Below are positions 1-11,041 of a stretch of DNA of 64,000 nucleotides, one piece after another (position 1 is the first letter of the stretch; every line of letters starts with the position of its first letter). The translations under genes were made by a program, and so were the position numbers. Origin of the DNA: Agrobacterium arsenijevicii (GTDB taxonomy: Bacteria; Pseudomonadota; Alphaproteobacteria; Rhizobiales; Rhizobiaceae); NCBI GenBank assembly GCA_000949895.1, contig JWIT01000009.1:1-64000 (forward strand), written 5' to 3'. A model generated the notes under the pieces. The model ran no database searches. It had not been told where the DNA came from and saw only the letters and a list, made by a program, of their open reading frames with translations.

Positions 1-220
1 GAGCGGACTTATAAGAGAACCCAACCAAACAAGTCAACACACCAAAATACAAATTCTGGAAAAAATGATCATCTAACTGATTTAAAACGGCTATTTGAAA
101 TTAGTCATACAGATTAACGGATTTTAACGCTTTTGCGGCCGAATAGCGGAAGCTGGTGCATTCCCTCTAAACACATCGGCCCTTTCCATGGGTACTATAG
201 GGATCGTGCCTAACCAGACC
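1..220. other. Left edge, no gene recognised
   Basis: AT-rich sequence downstream of the hutC stop codon. Open frames crossing it are reverse-strand shadows of hutC. I see no convincing hairpin with a T tract and no recognisable RNA. It could hold the 3' end or flank of a gene lying to the left of the window. Confidence 0.5.
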
Positions 221-964
221 TCAGTCGGAAGACGGGCTGAAACGGGCGACCAGAGCGTGCGCGTTGCCGGGATAGGTGAAGCGTACATAGGTGACGGCAC
301 CCGAATTGCTCCATGTGCGCCGCTCCACGACGAGGCAGGCCTGCCTGTCGGAGATACCCAGCAGGCCCGCAATTTCCTTAGAGGGCGTTTCGGCACTGAT
401 CCGGTGTTCGGCAGTACTCCATGGAACATGGCCGAGCAGCCAGGGTCCGGGCGCAATCTCGCTAAAATCAACTCCCGCAGCCTCCGGTACGGCGGCCAGA
501 TTGACGAGACGCTGCTCGATGCAGAATTCCCGCGTACCCGCAAAATGGATGCAGACGATGTCGAGCAGCGATGCGCCGATGGCAACGTCGAGACTTGCAC
601 GATCCTCGCGCTTTGCCGCACGCGAAGCGCTCTCGAGGACTTTGAAGTCATAGTCGAGACCAAGAGATTCGACCTCGGCCCTGATGTCGTGAATTTCGAG
701 GACCGCAGACTGTATTTGGGGTTGGCGAACAAAACTGCCGGATTTCTTGCGGCGCTCGATCAGGCCAGCCTTCACGAGCTGACCCATGACCTTGTTGACG
801 GTCATGCGCGAGCAATCATAATGGTCGGCAAGATCGACCTCAAAAGGCAACCGGTGACCCGGCGGCCATTCGCCCGATACGATCCGGCCCTCGATATCGC
901 TGAGGATACGCTGGTGCAGGGTTTGCCCGGCCGATGCTTTCGTCACGTCCGCAATGCCTTCCAA
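221..964 (-). CDS. hutC: Histidine utilization repressor HutC (GntR family)
   Basis: Repressor of the hut genes; in this family urocanate is the usual inducer. Residues about 12-80 form a GntR winged helix (the stretch SRMTVNKVMGQLVKAGLIER is the recognition-helix region) and residues about 95-247 the UTRA ligand-binding domain of the HutC/FarR subfamily. The length of 247 residues is normal. The frame opens with TTG at 962-964; a GTG at codon 7 with GGAAGG upstream is an alternative start. It lies 30 bp downstream of hutF on the same strand, so repressor and catabolic gene are probably co-transcribed, giving autoregulation through the palindrome at 2416-2427. The identification rests on domain type plus unambiguous hut context. 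Confidence 0.9.
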   Translation of the reverse strand: MEGIADVTKASAGQTLHQRILSDIEGRIVSGEWPPGHRLPFEVDLADHYDCSRMTVNKVMGQLVKAGLIERRKKSGSFVRQPQIQSAVLEIHDIRAEVESLGLDYDFKVLESASRAAKREDRASLDVAIGASLLDIVCIHFAGTREFCIEQRLVNLAAVPEAAGVDFSEIAPGPWLLGHVPWSTAEHRISAETPSKEIAGLLGISDRQACLVVERRTWSNSGAVTYVRFTYPGNAHALVARFSPSSD

Positions 965-994
965 CGGCTCGATCTCGTTCCTATCGAGCGCATA

Positions 995-2341
995 TCAGCT
1001 ATCGACAAGTTCGGCCATGACCTTGTTGAAACGATCCGATATTTCGCGGCGATGGACGTGTTGGCCGGCTTGCACCAGCTTTTTACCGCGCACCCAGACA
1101 GAATCGACATTGACGCCGCCCGCAAAAATCCACTGGTCAAGCATCTGGGAGACCGGGAGATAGGAAACGGCAGCGATATCAAGCGCGACGAAATCTGCAC
1201 TTTTTCCCTGTTCGATGCCATTTTGTGATGCCAGCGCCCTGCCACCGCCTTCAAGCGCCCGCCGGAACAGCTTTTCACCCGTAGAGTGGCCGGCATCGGC
1301 GATGACATTGCGTGCCCGAAGCGACAGGCGCTGCGAATATTCAAGCGTCCGCAATTCTTCCGGTACGGAAATGAGAATGTTGGAATCCGAACCTACGCCA
1401 TAATGGCCACCTTCCGCGAGAAAATCAGGCGCCGGGAAAATGCCGTCGCCGAGATTGGCTTCCGTGATCGGGCAGAGACCGGCGACGGCGCCGCTTCTGG
1501 CCATGCGGCGCGTTTCCGCTTCCGTCATATGTGTCGCATGGATAAGGCACCAGCGATCATCGACCGGCGCATTCTCCAAAAGCCATTCAACCGGCCGTGT
1601 ACCGGAAAAAGCGAGCGAATCCTCGATTTCCTTGACCTGTTCCGCCACATGAATGTGGATCGGCCCACCTTTTGCCAAAGGCACGATGGCCGCCAGCTCA
1701 TTGCCGGTCACGGCGCGCAGGCTGTGTGGCGCGATGCCGAGCGTAGCGCCGGGAAGCCGGTCCACTACGGACTGTGCACCCTGCATCAGCCTTTCATAAC
1801 TGTCGAGCGAATGGATAAACCGTTTCTGCCCGTCGATCGGCGGCTGACCACCGAAACCGGAATGCGCGTAAAATACCGGCAGTAAAGTCAGACCGATACC
1901 CGTTTGCGCGGCGGCAGCGCCGATACGTTCGGCCATTTCAGCGATATTGCCGTAATGCGAGCCGTCCCTGTCATTGTGCAGATAATGAAATTCCCCGACC
2001 CGTCCGAAACCGGCTTCCAGCATTTCCATATAAAGCTGGGCGGCAACCGCCTCGACGTGGTCAGGCGTCATGGACAGCGCGAACTTGTACATGACCGTGC
2101 GCCAGCTCCAGAAGCTGTCATCGGCAGGCCCGCGAATTTCGGCTAGTCCGGCCATGGCCCGCTGAAAGGCATGGCTGTGGAGATTGGGCATGGCCGGAAC
2201 GATGACAGCATGGCGCTCATCCTGCGGCTGCGGAGAAACACCGGTTTCGACGGACAGGACAATACCATCCTTACAAAGGATGCGGACACCCTTCGCCCAT
2301 CCTCCAGCCAGAAGTGCTGCGCCCGCGTGAATTGCCGTCAT
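995..2341 (-). CDS. hutF: Formimidoylglutamate deiminase HutF
   Basis: Amidohydrolase-superfamily enzyme converting N-formimidoyl-L-glutamate to N-formyl-L-glutamate and ammonia, step four of the five-step histidine pathway that ends with HutG. The 448-residue protein shows the metal-binding HxH motif in [15 protein letters not shown] (about residues 50-64), a later His in [11 protein letters not shown] and the catalytic Asp region GVGSDSNI, and closes with the small composite beta domain. The ATG sits at 2339-2341 in the divergent hutF/hutI intergenic region. The presence of both hutF and hutG shows that the formylglutamate branch is used here rather than direct formiminoglutamase cleavage. 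The enzyme is cytoplasmic. Confidence 0.95.
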   Translation of the reverse strand: MTAIHAGAALLAGGWAKGVRILCKDGIVLSVETGVSPQPQDERHAVIVPAMPNLHSHAFQRAMAGLAEIRGPADDSFWSWRTVMYKFALSMTPDHVEAVAAQLYMEMLEAGFGRVGEFHYLHNDRDGSHYGNIAEMAERIGAAAAQTGIGLTLLPVFYAHSGFGGQPPIDGQKRFIHSLDSYERLMQGAQSVVDRLPGATLGIAPHSLRAVTGNELAAIVPLAKGGPIHIHVAEQVKEIEDSLAFSGTRPVEWLLENAPVDDRWCLIHATHMTEAETRRMARSGAVAGLCPITEANLGDGIFPAPDFLAEGGHYGVGSDSNILISVPEELRTLEYSQRLSLRARNVIADAGHSTGEKLFRRALEGGGRALASQNGIEQGKSADFVALDIAAVSYLPVSQMLDQWIFAGGVNVDSVWVRGKKLVQAGQHVHRREISDRFNKVMAELVDS

Positions 2342-2415
2342 GCCACCCTCTCCTCTTGTTCTCTTCAGGCAAGGTCACTTCGAACACGAAATTGCGGCTT
2401 GCCAAGGCAATTATT

Positions 2416-2427
2416 ATGTATATACAT
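2416..2427. promoter_or_regulatory. Putative HutC operator between hutF and hutI
   Basis: Perfect 12-bp palindrome ATGTATATACAT in the 115-bp region between the divergent hutF and hutI starts. GntR regulators of the HutC type bind sites with a GT..TATA..AC core, which this matches. It lies 30 bp upstream of the hutI ATG and about 75 bp upstream of the hutF ATG, so one bound dimer could affect both operons. Assignment to HutC is inference from position and symmetry. Confidence 0.7.
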
Positions 2428-2456
2428 TTGAGCCACAAAGGAAAGGCGAAAAGCAA

Positions 2457-3716
2457 ATGCCAGGGAACAAATCTGCAAAGGAAATGGCGACGGGAAACGC
2501 CACAGCATTGTGGCGTAACGCTCGGCTGGCAACCTTAAACCCCTTGATGGAAGGCATCGGCGCAATCGAAAACGCCGTCATTGCCGTGCGCGATGGCCGC
2601 ATTGTCTTTGCCGGCCCTGAAAGTGATCTGCCCGCCGATCTGGCAGCGGCCAATGAGATCACCGATTGCGGTGGACGGTGGATCACCCCTGCTTTGATCG
2701 ACTGCCACACACATCTGGTCTTCGGTGGCAATCGCGCCATGGAATTCGAGATGCGGCTCAACGGCGCGACCTATGAGGAGATCGCCAAAGCGGGCGGCGG
2801 CATCGTTTCTTCGGTGCGCGACACGCGCGCTCTTTCGGAAGACGCGCTGGTTGCGCAGGCACTGCCCCGCCTCGACACACTTCTGGCCGAGGGCGTCTCA
2901 ACCATCGAAATCAAATCCGGTTACGGTCTTGATATCGAGACCGAACTGAAAATGCTGCGCGTTGCCCGCAAGCTTGAAACGCTGCGGCCGGTGCGGATCG
3001 TCACCAGCTATCTGGCCGCACATGCGACACCCGCCGAATATAAGGGTCGTAACGCCGACTACATCTCGGAAGTGGTTCTGCCGGGGCTGGAAAAAGCCCA
3101 TGCGGAAGGGCTTGCGGATGCGGTTGACGGTTTTTGCGAAGGCATCGCCTTTTCCGTCGAGGAAATAACCCGGGTTTTCGAGGCGGCAAAACAGCTCGGA
3201 CTTCCCGTCAAGCTACACGCCGAACAGCTTTCCAACCTCGGTGGCACGGAGCTTGCCGCATCCTATGGCGCGCTTTCCGCCGATCATCTGGAATATCTGG
3301 ACGAAGTGGGCACAAAGGCGTTGGCGAAAGCCCGAACGGTGGCCGTGCTGCTGCCTGGCGCATTTTACGCACTCCGGGAAAAACAGCTTCCGCCGGTTCA
3401 GACCCTGCGCGACGCAGGCGCCGACATTGCGCTCGCGACCGATTGCAATCCCGGCACTTCGCCGCTCACCTCCCTGCTTCTGACCATGAATATGGGTGCC
3501 ACGCTTTTCCGCATGACGGTGGAAGAGTGCCTGACGGCGACGACGCGCAATGCCGCAAAGGCGCTTGGCCTGCTTGCCGAAACCGGCACGCTGGAAGCTG
3601 GAAAATCCGCCGATTTCACTATCTGGGATATCGAACGCCCTGCCGAGCTCGTCTACCGCATCGGTTTTAATCCGCTCCACGCCCGTATTTTTAAGGGACA
3701 GAAGGTTTGCCAATGA
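2457..3716 (+). CDS. hutI: Imidazolonepropionase HutI
   Basis: Metal-dependent amidohydrolase opening the ring of 4-imidazolone-5-propionate to give N-formimidoylglutamate, step three of histidine degradation. Visible motifs are [19 protein letters not shown] with the HTH metal ligands, the HAEQLSN segment in mid-protein, and [10 protein letters not shown] with the catalytic Asp near the C terminus. I start at ATG 2457 (419 residues), behind AAGGAAAGG; the open frame extends 39 codons further upstream, but that part overlaps the operator and looks non-coding. The stop overlaps the hutH start (ATGA), so the genes are translationally coupled. Confidence 0.95.
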   Translation: MPGNKSAKEMATGNATALWRNARLATLNPLMEGIGAIENAVIAVRDGRIVFAGPESDLPADLAAANEITDCGGRWITPALIDCHTHLVFGGNRAMEFEMRLNGATYEEIAKAGGGIVSSVRDTRALSEDALVAQALPRLDTLLAEGVSTIEIKSGYGLDIETELKMLRVARKLETLRPVRIVTSYLAAHATPAEYKGRNADYISEVVLPGLEKAHAEGLADAVDGFCEGIAFSVEEITRVFEAAKQLGLPVKLHAEQLSNLGGTELAASYGALSADHLEYLDEVGTKALAKARTVAVLLPGAFYALREKQLPPVQTLRDAGADIALATDCNPGTSPLTSLLLTMNMGATLFRMTVEECLTATTRNAAKALGLLAETGTLEAGKSADFTIWDIERPAELVYRIGFNPLHARIFKGQKVCQ

Positions 3717-5248
3717 CAATCATGCTTCACCCCGGCAACGTGACCCTTGCCGATCTCGCCGCGATCTACTGGAACAATGGCACAGCCAAACTCGACCGTT
3801 CATTCGATGCCGGCATAAAAAAGGCAGCGGCCCGCATCGCCGAGATCGCCGCCGGCAATGCGCCGGTCTATGGCATCAATACCGGTTTCGGCAAACTCGC
3901 CTCGATCAAGATCGATGCGGCCGATGTGGCGACGTTGCAGCGTAATCTCATTCTTTCGCATTGCTGCGGCGTCGGTGCGGCGCTGCCAGAAAATGTCGTA
4001 CGCCTGATCATGGCGCTGAAGCTGATTTCGCTCGGTCGCGGCGCATCCGGTGTACGACTGGAACTTATCCGCTTGATTGAAGATATGCTGGAAAAAGGCG
4101 TTATCCCGGCCATTCCGGAAAAAGGTTCGGTCGGCGCATCCGGTGATCTCGCGCCGCTTGCCCATATGGCCGCCGTGATGATGGGCGAAGGCGAGGCTTT
4201 TTATGCAGGCGCGCTTTTGCCTGCCGGCGAGGCACTCGCAAAAGCCGGGCTGACCCCGGTGATTCTTGCCGCCAAGGAAGGGCTGGCGCTAATCAACGGC
4301 ACGCAGACCTCGACCGCGCTGGCGCTCGCCGGTCTTTTCCGCGCCCACCGCGCGGCACAGGCCGCGCTGATTACCGGCGCGCTTTCCACCGATGCCGCCA
4401 TGGGTTCTTCCGCTCCCTTCCACCCGGATATTCACACATTGCGCGGCCACAAGGGCCAGATCGATGCCGGGGCTGCGCTGCGCAACCTGCTGGAAGGATC
4501 CGAAATCCGCGTCAGCCATATCGAAGGGGACGAGCGCGTTCAGGATCCCTATTGCATCCGCTGCCAGCCGCAGGTGGATGGCGCCTGCCTCGATCTTCTG
4601 CGACAGGTCGCACGCACGCTTGAAATCGAAGCCAATGCGGTGACGGACAATCCGCTGGTACTATCTGACAATTCCGTCGTTTCCGGCGGCAATTTCCACG
4701 CCGAGCCTGTGGCATTTGCAGCGGACCAAACGGCGCTCGCCATTTGCGAGATCGGCGCGATTGCGCAGCGTCGCGTGGCGCTGCTTGTCGATCCCGCCCT
4801 CTCCTACGGTCTTCCGGCCTTTCTTTCCAAGAAACCAGGGCTGAATTCCGGCCTGATGATTGCCGAAGTCACCTCCGCCGCTCTGATGAGCGAGAATAAG
4901 CAGATGGCGCATCCGGCTTCCGTCGATTCGACACCGACCTCCGCCAATCAGGAAGACCATGTCTCCATGGCCTGCCACGGCGCGCGCCGCCTTCTGGCAA
5001 TGACGGAAAATCTCTTTGCCATCCTCGGCATCGAGGCGCTTTCGGCGGTTCAGGGCGTGGAACTTCGCGGGCCGCTGAAAACCAGCCCGGAGCTGCAAAA
5101 GGCAATCGCCGTGCTGCGTCAGGCTATCCCTTCGCTGGAAGAAGACCGTTACATGGCTCCGGATTTGAAGGCAGCGGCAGAATTGATCGCCACCGGCGCT
5201 CTGGTCTCCGTGATTTCGGAAGGCATTTTGCCGAAGCTGGAGGTTTAA
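3713..5248 (+). CDS. hutH: Histidine ammonia-lyase HutH
   Basis: Deaminates L-histidine to trans-urocanate, the first step of the pathway. The 511-residue length is typical. The signature [15 protein letters not shown] carries the Ala-Ser-Gly triad that cyclises autocatalytically to the MIO electrophile. Other family landmarks are [11 protein letters not shown] near the N terminus, [12 protein letters not shown], and TDNPLV. The ATG at 3713 overlaps the hutI stop; a TTG two codons upstream is in frame but less likely. It acts as a cytoplasmic homotetramer in the family. hutG follows after one base. Confidence 0.97.
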   Translation: MTIMLHPGNVTLADLAAIYWNNGTAKLDRSFDAGIKKAAARIAEIAAGNAPVYGINTGFGKLASIKIDAADVATLQRNLILSHCCGVGAALPENVVRLIMALKLISLGRGASGVRLELIRLIEDMLEKGVIPAIPEKGSVGASGDLAPLAHMAAVMMGEGEAFYAGALLPAGEALAKAGLTPVILAAKEGLALINGTQTSTALALAGLFRAHRAAQAALITGALSTDAAMGSSAPFHPDIHTLRGHKGQIDAGAALRNLLEGSEIRVSHIEGDERVQDPYCIRCQPQVDGACLDLLRQVARTLEIEANAVTDNPLVLSDNSVVSGGNFHAEPVAFAADQTALAICEIGAIAQRRVALLVDPALSYGLPAFLSKKPGLNSGLMIAEVTSAALMSENKQMAHPASVDSTPTSANQEDHVSMACHGARRLLAMTENLFAILGIEALSAVQGVELRGPLKTSPELQKAIAVLRQAIPSLEEDRYMAPDLKAAAELIATGALVSVISEGILPKLEV

Positions 5249-5249
5249 G

Positions 5250-6068
5250 ATGCGCGTCTTCGACATCAGGCAAGGCTCATCGCCCGTCATTCTTGGCCTG
5301 CCCCATACCGGCACCAATGTACCGGCGGAAATCTGGCAGCGCCTGAACGACAACGGCAAGATACTCGCCGACACCGATTGGCATATTCATGATCTCTATG
5401 CGGATCTTCTGGACGATGCGACGACGGTGCGCGCGACCTTTCATCGTTACGTGATCGACGCCAACCGTGACCCGGAAGGTGTCAGCCTTTATCCGGGGCA
5501 AAATACCACTGGGCTCATTCCCGAAACCGATTTCGACGGCAAACCGATCTGGAATGAGGGGCAGGAACCTGATCAAGACGATATCGCCAATCGGCTGGAA
5601 AATTTTCATGCGCCCTATCACACGGCGCTGGTGGCGGAAATCGAGCGGGTAAAGGCGATCCACGGCATCGCCATTCTCTATGATTGCCATTCGATCCGCT
5701 CGCATATCCCGTTCCTGTTTGAAGGCAAGCTGCCGGATTTCAACATCGGCACGGATATGGGCAAGACCTGCGATCCTGCCATTGAGAAAATAACGGTCGA
5801 AGCAGCCGCTGCCGCGGAAGGTTACACCAGCATCCTCAATGGCCGTTTCAAGGGTGGCTGGACGACGCGCCACTACGGAAAGCCCGAAACCGGCGTGCAC
5901 GCCATTCAGATGGAGCTGGCGCAATCCACCCATCTGACGACGGAGACACCGTCCTTCGCCTATGACGAAGCCAAGGCAGCCAAACTCCGCATCCACCTGA
6001 AAAACATTCTCACGCGCATCGAAACGACCGCGCTGACACTGGCACACACAAAAAGGGGAACCAAATGA
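5250..6068 (+). CDS. hutG: N-formylglutamate deformylase HutG
   Basis: Hydrolyses N-formyl-L-glutamate to glutamate and formate, the last step of the HutF branch. The 272 residues start with the family's opening around [11 protein letters not shown], followed by [24 protein letters not shown] and the DCHS motif ([15 protein letters not shown]), which supply the metal and catalytic residues of this zinc-hydrolase family. It begins one base after hutH ends, and its stop overlaps the hutU ATG, so it belongs to the hutIHGU operon. A divergent relative lies at 59053-59937. Confidence 0.93.
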   Translation: MRVFDIRQGSSPVILGLPHTGTNVPAEIWQRLNDNGKILADTDWHIHDLYADLLDDATTVRATFHRYVIDANRDPEGVSLYPGQNTTGLIPETDFDGKPIWNEGQEPDQDDIANRLENFHAPYHTALVAEIERVKAIHGIAILYDCHSIRSHIPFLFEGKLPDFNIGTDMGKTCDPAIEKITVEAAAAAEGYTSILNGRFKGGWTTRHYGKPETGVHAIQMELAQSTHLTTETPSFAYDEAKAAKLRIHLKNILTRIETTALTLAHTKRGTK

Positions 6069-7738
6069 CCAATCCTCGTCATAACATCCGTGACGTCCGC
6101 GCTGCGCGTGGAACCGAACTGACGGCGAAATCCTGGATGACCGAAGCGCCGCTTCGCATGCTGATGAACAATCTCGACCCAGAAGTGGCCGAAAATCCGC
6201 ACGAACTGGTGGTTTATGGCGGCATCGGTCGCGCTGCCCGTACCTGGGCTGACTTCGACAAGATCGTCGCAACCCTGCGCGATCTCAACGAAGACGAAAC
6301 CCTGATGGTCCAGTCCGGCAAGCCGGTCGGTGTGTTCCGCACCCACAAGGATGCGCCGCGCGTATTGATTGCCAACTCCAACCTCGTGCCTCACTGGGCA
6401 ACCTGGGATCATTTCAACGAGCTGGATAAGAAGGGTCTCGCCATGTATGGCCAGATGACCGCCGGTTCGTGGATCTATATCGGCAGCCAGGGCATTGTAC
6501 AGGGCACCTACGAAACCTTCGTCGAGGCCGGCCGCCAGCATTATGGCGGTGATCTCAAGGGCAAGTGGGTTCTGACCGGCGGCCTTGGCGGCATGGGCGG
6601 CGCCCAGCCTCTCGCCGCCGTCATGGCCGGCGCCTGCTGCCTTGCCGTCGAATGCAATCCCGATTCGATCGATTTCCGCCTGCGTACCCGTTATGTCGAT
6701 GCCCGCGCCGAAACGCTTGATGAGGCGATGGAAATGATCGAGCGCTGGACCGCCGCCGGTGAAGCGAAGTCCGTCGGCCTGCTCGGCAACACCGCCGAAA
6801 TCCTGCCGGAAATGGTCCGCCGCGGCATCCGGCCGGACATGGTGACCGACCAGACCTCAGCGCATGACCCGATCAACGGCTATCTGCCGAAGGGCTGGAC
6901 GATGGCCAAGTGGAAGGAAAAGCGCGAAAGCGATCCGAAAGCTGTCGAAAAGGCCGCCCGCGCCTCGATGCGCGAACATGTCGAGGCGATGATCGCCTTC
7001 CAGGACATGGGCATCCCGACCTTTGACTACGGCAACAATATCCGCCAGGTGGCGAAAGAAGAGGGACTGGAAAACGCTTTCGCCTTCCCGGGCTTCGTTC
7101 CGGCCTATATCCGCCCGCTGTTCTGCCGCGGCGTCGGCCCGTTCCGCTGGGCTGCCCTCTCGGGTGATCCGGAGGATATCCGCAAGACCGATGCCAAGGT
7201 GAAGGAACTGCTTCCAGACAACAAGCACCTGCACAATTGGCTGGACATGGCCGCCGAACGCATCGCCTTCCAGGGTCTGCCGGCGCGCATCTGCTGGGTT
7301 GGCCTTGGTGATCGTCACCGCCTCGGGCTTGCCTTCAACGAAATGGTCAGGAACGGCGAGCTCAGCGCCCCGATCGTCATCGGCCGCGACCACCTCGACT
7401 CAGGCTCCGTCGCCTCACCCAACCGCGAGACCGAAGCCATGAAGGACGGTTCGGATGCCGTATCCGACTGGCCGCTGTTGAACGCGCTGCTCAACACTGC
7501 GTCCGGCGCGACCTGGGTCTCCCTGCATCACGGCGGCGGCGTTGGCATGGGCTTCTCCCAGCATTCCGGCATGGTCATCTGCTGCGACGGCACGGATGAT
7601 GCGGCCCGCCGCATCGAGCGCGTGCTTTGGAACGACCCGGCAACCGGCGTGATGCGCCATGCCGATGCCGGTTACGAGATCGCCGTGGACTGCGCGAAGG
7701 AGCAGGGCCTGCGACTGCCCGGCATTCTCGGCAATTGA
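6065..7738 (+). CDS. hutU: Urocanate hydratase HutU
   Basis: NAD+-dependent hydration of urocanate to imidazolone propionate, step two. The 557-residue length and sequence are very typical of urocanase: the N-terminal [21 protein letters not shown] (written here as family landmark only), the glycine-rich NAD-binding stretch [15 protein letters not shown], the [19 protein letters not shown] segment with its conserved Cys, and the [18 protein letters not shown] region. The start ATG overlaps the hutG stop. The placement of hutU after hutG, rather than beside hutH, differs from the enteric order but is unambiguous. Confidence 0.97.
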   Translation: MTNPRHNIRDVRAARGTELTAKSWMTEAPLRMLMNNLDPEVAENPHELVVYGGIGRAARTWADFDKIVATLRDLNEDETLMVQSGKPVGVFRTHKDAPRVLIANSNLVPHWATWDHFNELDKKGLAMYGQMTAGSWIYIGSQGIVQGTYETFVEAGRQHYGGDLKGKWVLTGGLGGMGGAQPLAAVMAGACCLAVECNPDSIDFRLRTRYVDARAETLDEAMEMIERWTAAGEAKSVGLLGNTAEILPEMVRRGIRPDMVTDQTSAHDPINGYLPKGWTMAKWKEKRESDPKAVEKAARASMREHVEAMIAFQDMGIPTFDYGNNIRQVAKEEGLENAFAFPGFVPAYIRPLFCRGVGPFRWAALSGDPEDIRKTDAKVKELLPDNKHLHNWLDMAAERIAFQGLPARICWVGLGDRHRLGLAFNEMVRNGELSAPIVIGRDHLDSGSVASPNRETEAMKDGSDAVSDWPLLNALLNTASGATWVSLHHGGGVGMGFSQHSGMVICCDGTDDAARRIERVLWNDPATGVMRHADAGYEIAVDCAKEQGLRLPGILGN

Positions 7739-7797
7739 TCCTGCTCGGCCGGGAATGCGTAAACGGTTTCCGGCCAACACCTTGCGAGAGTGGAAAC

Positions 7798-8367
7798 ATG
7801 ACCCTGATGCGCGCAAGCAGCTACAAACGCATGCCATGGAAAAACGGTGGCGGAGAGACGGTGGAAATCGCCGTCTTTCCTCAAGGCGCTTCCGTAGATG
7901 ACTTCGACTGGCGCATCAGCATGGCGACAGTTGCCAGCGACGGCCCCTTCTCCATCTTTCCCGGCATAGACCGCACCCTGTCCATCCTTGAAGGAAACGG
8001 CATGGCGCTGGCGATTGCGGCAAATTACCCACTGCTTTTGAAGATCGAAAGCACTCCCCTGCCCTTTCCGGCGGATGTGCCCGTGAATGCGACCCTACAC
8101 AATGGTCCAATCGTCGATCTGAATGTCATGACCCGTCGCTCGACCTTTCGCCACACCGTGCAAAAGCAATCCGGCACAGTTTTCGCGGAACCAGCAAAAG
8201 GCACGGTGCTTGTTCTTGCGCTCGATCCAGTGACGATCTCCACCGAGAACGGCAAAGATCGTCTGGAAAGACTGGACAGCGTGCTGATCGAAAACGGTTT
8301 ACCATTCACTGTCGAGGCCGATCAAAGCCAAGGTGCATTTTTTCTGATCGCGCTCGAACGCATCTGA
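7798..8367 (+). CDS. hutD: HutD/Ves family protein
   Basis: Small cupin-fold protein of the HutD/Ves family, 189 residues. The opening YKRMPWKNGGGETVEIAVFP is the family hallmark, followed by FDWRISMATVASDGPFS. HutD is not an enzyme of the pathway; in Pseudomonas it has been linked to limiting hut expression, possibly by binding formylglutamate or another intermediate. Here it lies 59 bp downstream of hutU on the same strand, so it is probably part of the hut transcript. The ATG at 7798 follows GAGAGTGGAAAC. It ends four bases from the convergent M81 gene, with no obvious terminator between. Confidence 0.85.
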   Translation: MTLMRASSYKRMPWKNGGGETVEIAVFPQGASVDDFDWRISMATVASDGPFSIFPGIDRTLSILEGNGMALAIAANYPLLLKIESTPLPFPADVPVNATLHNGPIVDLNVMTRRSTFRHTVQKQSGTVFAEPAKGTVLVLALDPVTISTENGKDRLERLDSVLIENGLPFTVEADQSQGAFFLIALERI

Positions 8368-8371
8368 AACC

Positions 8372-9850
8372 TCAATCCAGCTCCAACGGATCGGCCACCC
8401 GTGGCCAAAGCTGCAGGCTTGCCTTGCGATAGGCCGTTTTTGCCGGGTCGGTCGGATAGGATGTCGGGGCGGCGATATAAACGATCTCCGAGGCGATCGG
8501 CGCGAAACCGGCATGGAAGTGGTTGGTCGACTTCACCAACAGCACATCTTTTCTGGAAAAATCGATGCCCAGATTGGAAAAGATATCCGGCTCATAAGTT
8601 TGCGTACGGCTGGTAATGAGGATGATATCGATCTCCGTTCCGACCGGCCGGACAACCGCGGCGCGGCCGAGCGTGACGCGGCTGTTGCGGAAACTTTGCC
8701 AACCCGCTTCGGCAGTGCGCATGACCCTGATCCGGAAGTCGAGCGGCTCGCCACCCTCGGGGCTTGATTTGCCGCCGATGCGCAAATCGATCTCCGCCCC
8801 CTCGCCCGCCGCATGGCAGAAGGACACGGCAATAGGATCCCATATCGTCGCAACGCCGATATTATCCATGCCGCGCTCCACCATGCGCCGCAGAATATGG
8901 GTGGCATCGCCGGCGACGCCGCCGCCTGGATTATCCCATATATCCGACACAACGACCGGCATATCCGGATTTTCACCACGAATGGCGAGAGCCTTGTCGA
9001 GACCCGCTTCCGTATCGAGCATCGGCATCGCGGTCAGCCTGCGCATGGCATAAAGCTCATGGCCGAGTTTTTCGGCCAGCGCGTCGCCTTTTTCCCTGTC
9101 GCCATCCGTAACGACGACGATTCGCGTGCCCATATCCGGTACATCGCCCGCCATGAAACCGTGAATAACGGAAATGGACAGGATACCCTCCTCGCCCTCC
9201 AACGCCTTCAACCGGTCGACATAGGAGCGCATCGGCTCGCGGCTGGTGGGATAAATGGTGATCATCCGGCAATCAAACGTGGAGATGACCGGCCTGATCT
9301 CACCCCGCAGGGTGCGCAGCGCCAATTCCACGACGTGCTCGCCACGCTCCTCGAAATCCGTATGCGGGAATTCCAGAAACGTCGCCATGATATCGAGATT
9401 CTCAACCCGTAGCGCGGTCAGATGGCTATGCGGATCAAATTCCGCCGCGACCAGCACGTCGGGGCCAACCAGAGCGCGGATACGCGACAGGAAATCGCCT
9501 TCCGGATCGTCATATCCCTGCGCCACCATGGCGCCATGCAGGCCAAGAACCACGGCATCGACCGGCAGCGCGGCAACAAGCTCGGCAAGAATGGTATCGC
9601 GTAATGTTTCATAGGTCTGGCGCTGAATAAGCCCCGCCGGTTCCGCCCAGCAGGAGGTACCCTCGATCACGGTAAACCCTTCCGCCTTGCCGCGACGACG
9701 CAGAATTGGCACCGGCGACGAGCAGAGCGTCGGTGTTTCCGGATGTTCACCCGGCCCGGCATAAAAAGCCGCGCGAAAAGCATCCATATCCGTCGGAACG
9801 GGCGAAAACGTGTTGGTTTCGGTGGCGAGCGACGCCGTGAATATGCGCAT
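8372..9850 (-). CDS. M81 family metallopeptidase (MlrC-like)
   Basis: Member of the MlrC/M81 family (two-domain DUF1485-type N-terminal part plus MlrC C-terminal domain), 492 residues. Visible family landmarks: ATETNTFSPVPTDMDAF at the N terminus, VLGLHGAMVAQGYDDPEGD, EFDPHSHLT with presumed zinc ligands, and SDIWDNPGGGVAGDATHILR. Family members include the peptidase that finishes degradation of linearised microcystin; most are of unknown substrate. There is no signal peptide, so it is cytoplasmic. It is the last gene of a minus-strand trio with a DSD1-type PLP enzyme and RidA, suggesting catabolism of an unusual or D-amino-acid-containing amide. The substrate cannot be read from the sequence. 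Confidence 0.85.
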   Translation of the reverse strand: MRIFTASLATETNTFSPVPTDMDAFRAAFYAGPGEHPETPTLCSSPVPILRRRGKAEGFTVIEGTSCWAEPAGLIQRQTYETLRDTILAELVAALPVDAVVLGLHGAMVAQGYDDPEGDFLSRIRALVGPDVLVAAEFDPHSHLTALRVENLDIMATFLEFPHTDFEERGEHVVELALRTLRGEIRPVISTFDCRMITIYPTSREPMRSYVDRLKALEGEEGILSISVIHGFMAGDVPDMGTRIVVVTDGDREKGDALAEKLGHELYAMRRLTAMPMLDTEAGLDKALAIRGENPDMPVVVSDIWDNPGGGVAGDATHILRRMVERGMDNIGVATIWDPIAVSFCHAAGEGAEIDLRIGGKSSPEGGEPLDFRIRVMRTAEAGWQSFRNSRVTLGRAAVVRPVGTEIDIILITSRTQTYEPDIFSNLGIDFSRKDVLLVKSTNHFHAGFAPIASEIVYIAAPTSYPTDPAKTAYRKASLQLWPRVADPLELD

Positions 9851-9921
9851 GACTGTGATTCTCGTTGCCGGTACCCGCCTTTCGGCGGCATTCTTTTCGC
9901 AATTTCATTAGCCGGGTAATC

Positions 9922-11010
9922 TTACCAGACGGTGCCGCGTGCTGCGACGTCCTCCACCCGCGTCACGATACCGTTCCGATGGAAGACCATCCTGTCGAAA
10001 AGATTGCTGACGACGCAGGTGTGATTCGGCACAACTTTAACCACATCGCCGATTTCAGGCCGGCCAGAGACGCAACCGGACAGATCGACGACCGCATGTT
10101 CTTCCGAAAGCGAAATGATTTTTGCGCCTTCATAACCTTCAATCAGCCCGTAATCGCTGAAACCCAGAAGATCCGAGGTCAGGGCCTTGGAGCCGCTATC
10201 GAGCACGGCGCGGTCCGCTGTCGGCTTAGACACCACGGTGGCGAGAACATGCATGGCCAGATCACCGGCGGTGCAATGCCCGGCGCGCAGCATCGAACGG
10301 TCATTATAGACATAGGTGCCCGCGCGGTGTTCGGTCGCGGAGGGAACAAGGTGAGCGGAGAAGAAATCCGGCGAACCGCCGCTGGAACGAACCGGGCAAT
10401 CAATGCCTTTCTCCGCAAGCAACGCCATGGTCTCGCGAATGAAACTCTCCACCTTTTCAGCGCCACCCGGTGCCGGATAGGTCAAAATGCCCTTGAAGTG
10501 GAGACCCGGTGCCGCAACGATCTTTTCTGCAAGCTCCAATACGGCTTCGGGGGCCTGTACACCGCAGCGTTTTCCGCCTGTATCGCATTCGACCAGTATG
10601 GAAAGTGGTCTTTCCGCATTGAATGTACCGGCAAGGCCTGCAATGGTCGCAGCACTGTCGGCAACGACGCTCAGTTGCCCGATACGCGCATTCAGCGCCT
10701 TCAGGCGCGAAAGTTTTGCCGCACCGAGGATATTATAGGTGATCAAGATATCGTCGAAACCGGCATCCGCGAAAACTTCGGCCTCGCTGACCTTCTGGCA
10801 ATTGATGCCGATGGCGCCTGCCTGAAGCTGCTGTCTCGCAATAGCCGGTATCTTGTGCGTCTTGATATGGGGGCGGAAAGCCTTGCCATGACCATCGAGA
10901 TAGGATTGCGCCCGCAAAATATTGGCGGCAAGCCGATCTTCATCGATCACCGGCATTGGCGTCGAAATCGCGTCGATTGGAGTGCCTTCATCGGGCCAGG
11001 GATAGGTCAT
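9922..11010 (-). CDS. DSD1/D-threonine aldolase-type PLP enzyme
   Basis: Fold-type III (alanine racemase-like) PLP enzyme of the D-threonine aldolase / eukaryotic-type D-serine dehydratase group, 362 residues. TPMPVIDEDRLAANI and RPHIKTHKIP (PLP-binding Lys) open the barrel; the C-terminal domain carries PNHTC, the His-x-Cys pair that binds zinc in D-serine dehydratase. Possible reactions are dehydration of D-serine to pyruvate, cleavage of D-threonine or of a beta-hydroxy-D-aspartate. Dehydration would release a reactive enamine, which fits with ridA immediately upstream (31 bp gap). A GC-rich hairpin (CCGCC-GAAA-GGCGG, minus strand) lies in the 71-bp gap before the M81 gene. Family assignment is secure; substrate is open. 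Confidence 0.85.
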   Translation of the reverse strand: MTYPWPDEGTPIDAISTPMPVIDEDRLAANILRAQSYLDGHGKAFRPHIKTHKIPAIARQQLQAGAIGINCQKVSEAEVFADAGFDDILITYNILGAAKLSRLKALNARIGQLSVVADSAATIAGLAGTFNAERPLSILVECDTGGKRCGVQAPEAVLELAEKIVAAPGLHFKGILTYPAPGGAEKVESFIRETMALLAEKGIDCPVRSSGGSPDFFSAHLVPSATEHRAGTYVYNDRSMLRAGHCTAGDLAMHVLATVVSKPTADRAVLDSGSKALTSDLLGFSDYGLIEGYEGAKIISLSEEHAVVDLSGCVSGRPEIGDVVKVVPNHTCVVSNLFDRMVFHRNGIVTRVEDVAARGTVW

Positions 11011-11041
11011 TATACACTCTCAAAAACAGAAAAAATGGTAA

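Noticed and set aside
188..1228. 346-codon plus-strand frame at the left edge
   Set aside because: Antisense to hutC and the hutF 3' end, which are well supported; translation has no family resemblance.
9851..9921. Hairpin between the M81 and PLP enzyme genes as a terminator
   Set aside because: On the minus strand the CCGCC-GAAA-GGCGG stem is only 5 bp and has no T tract after it.
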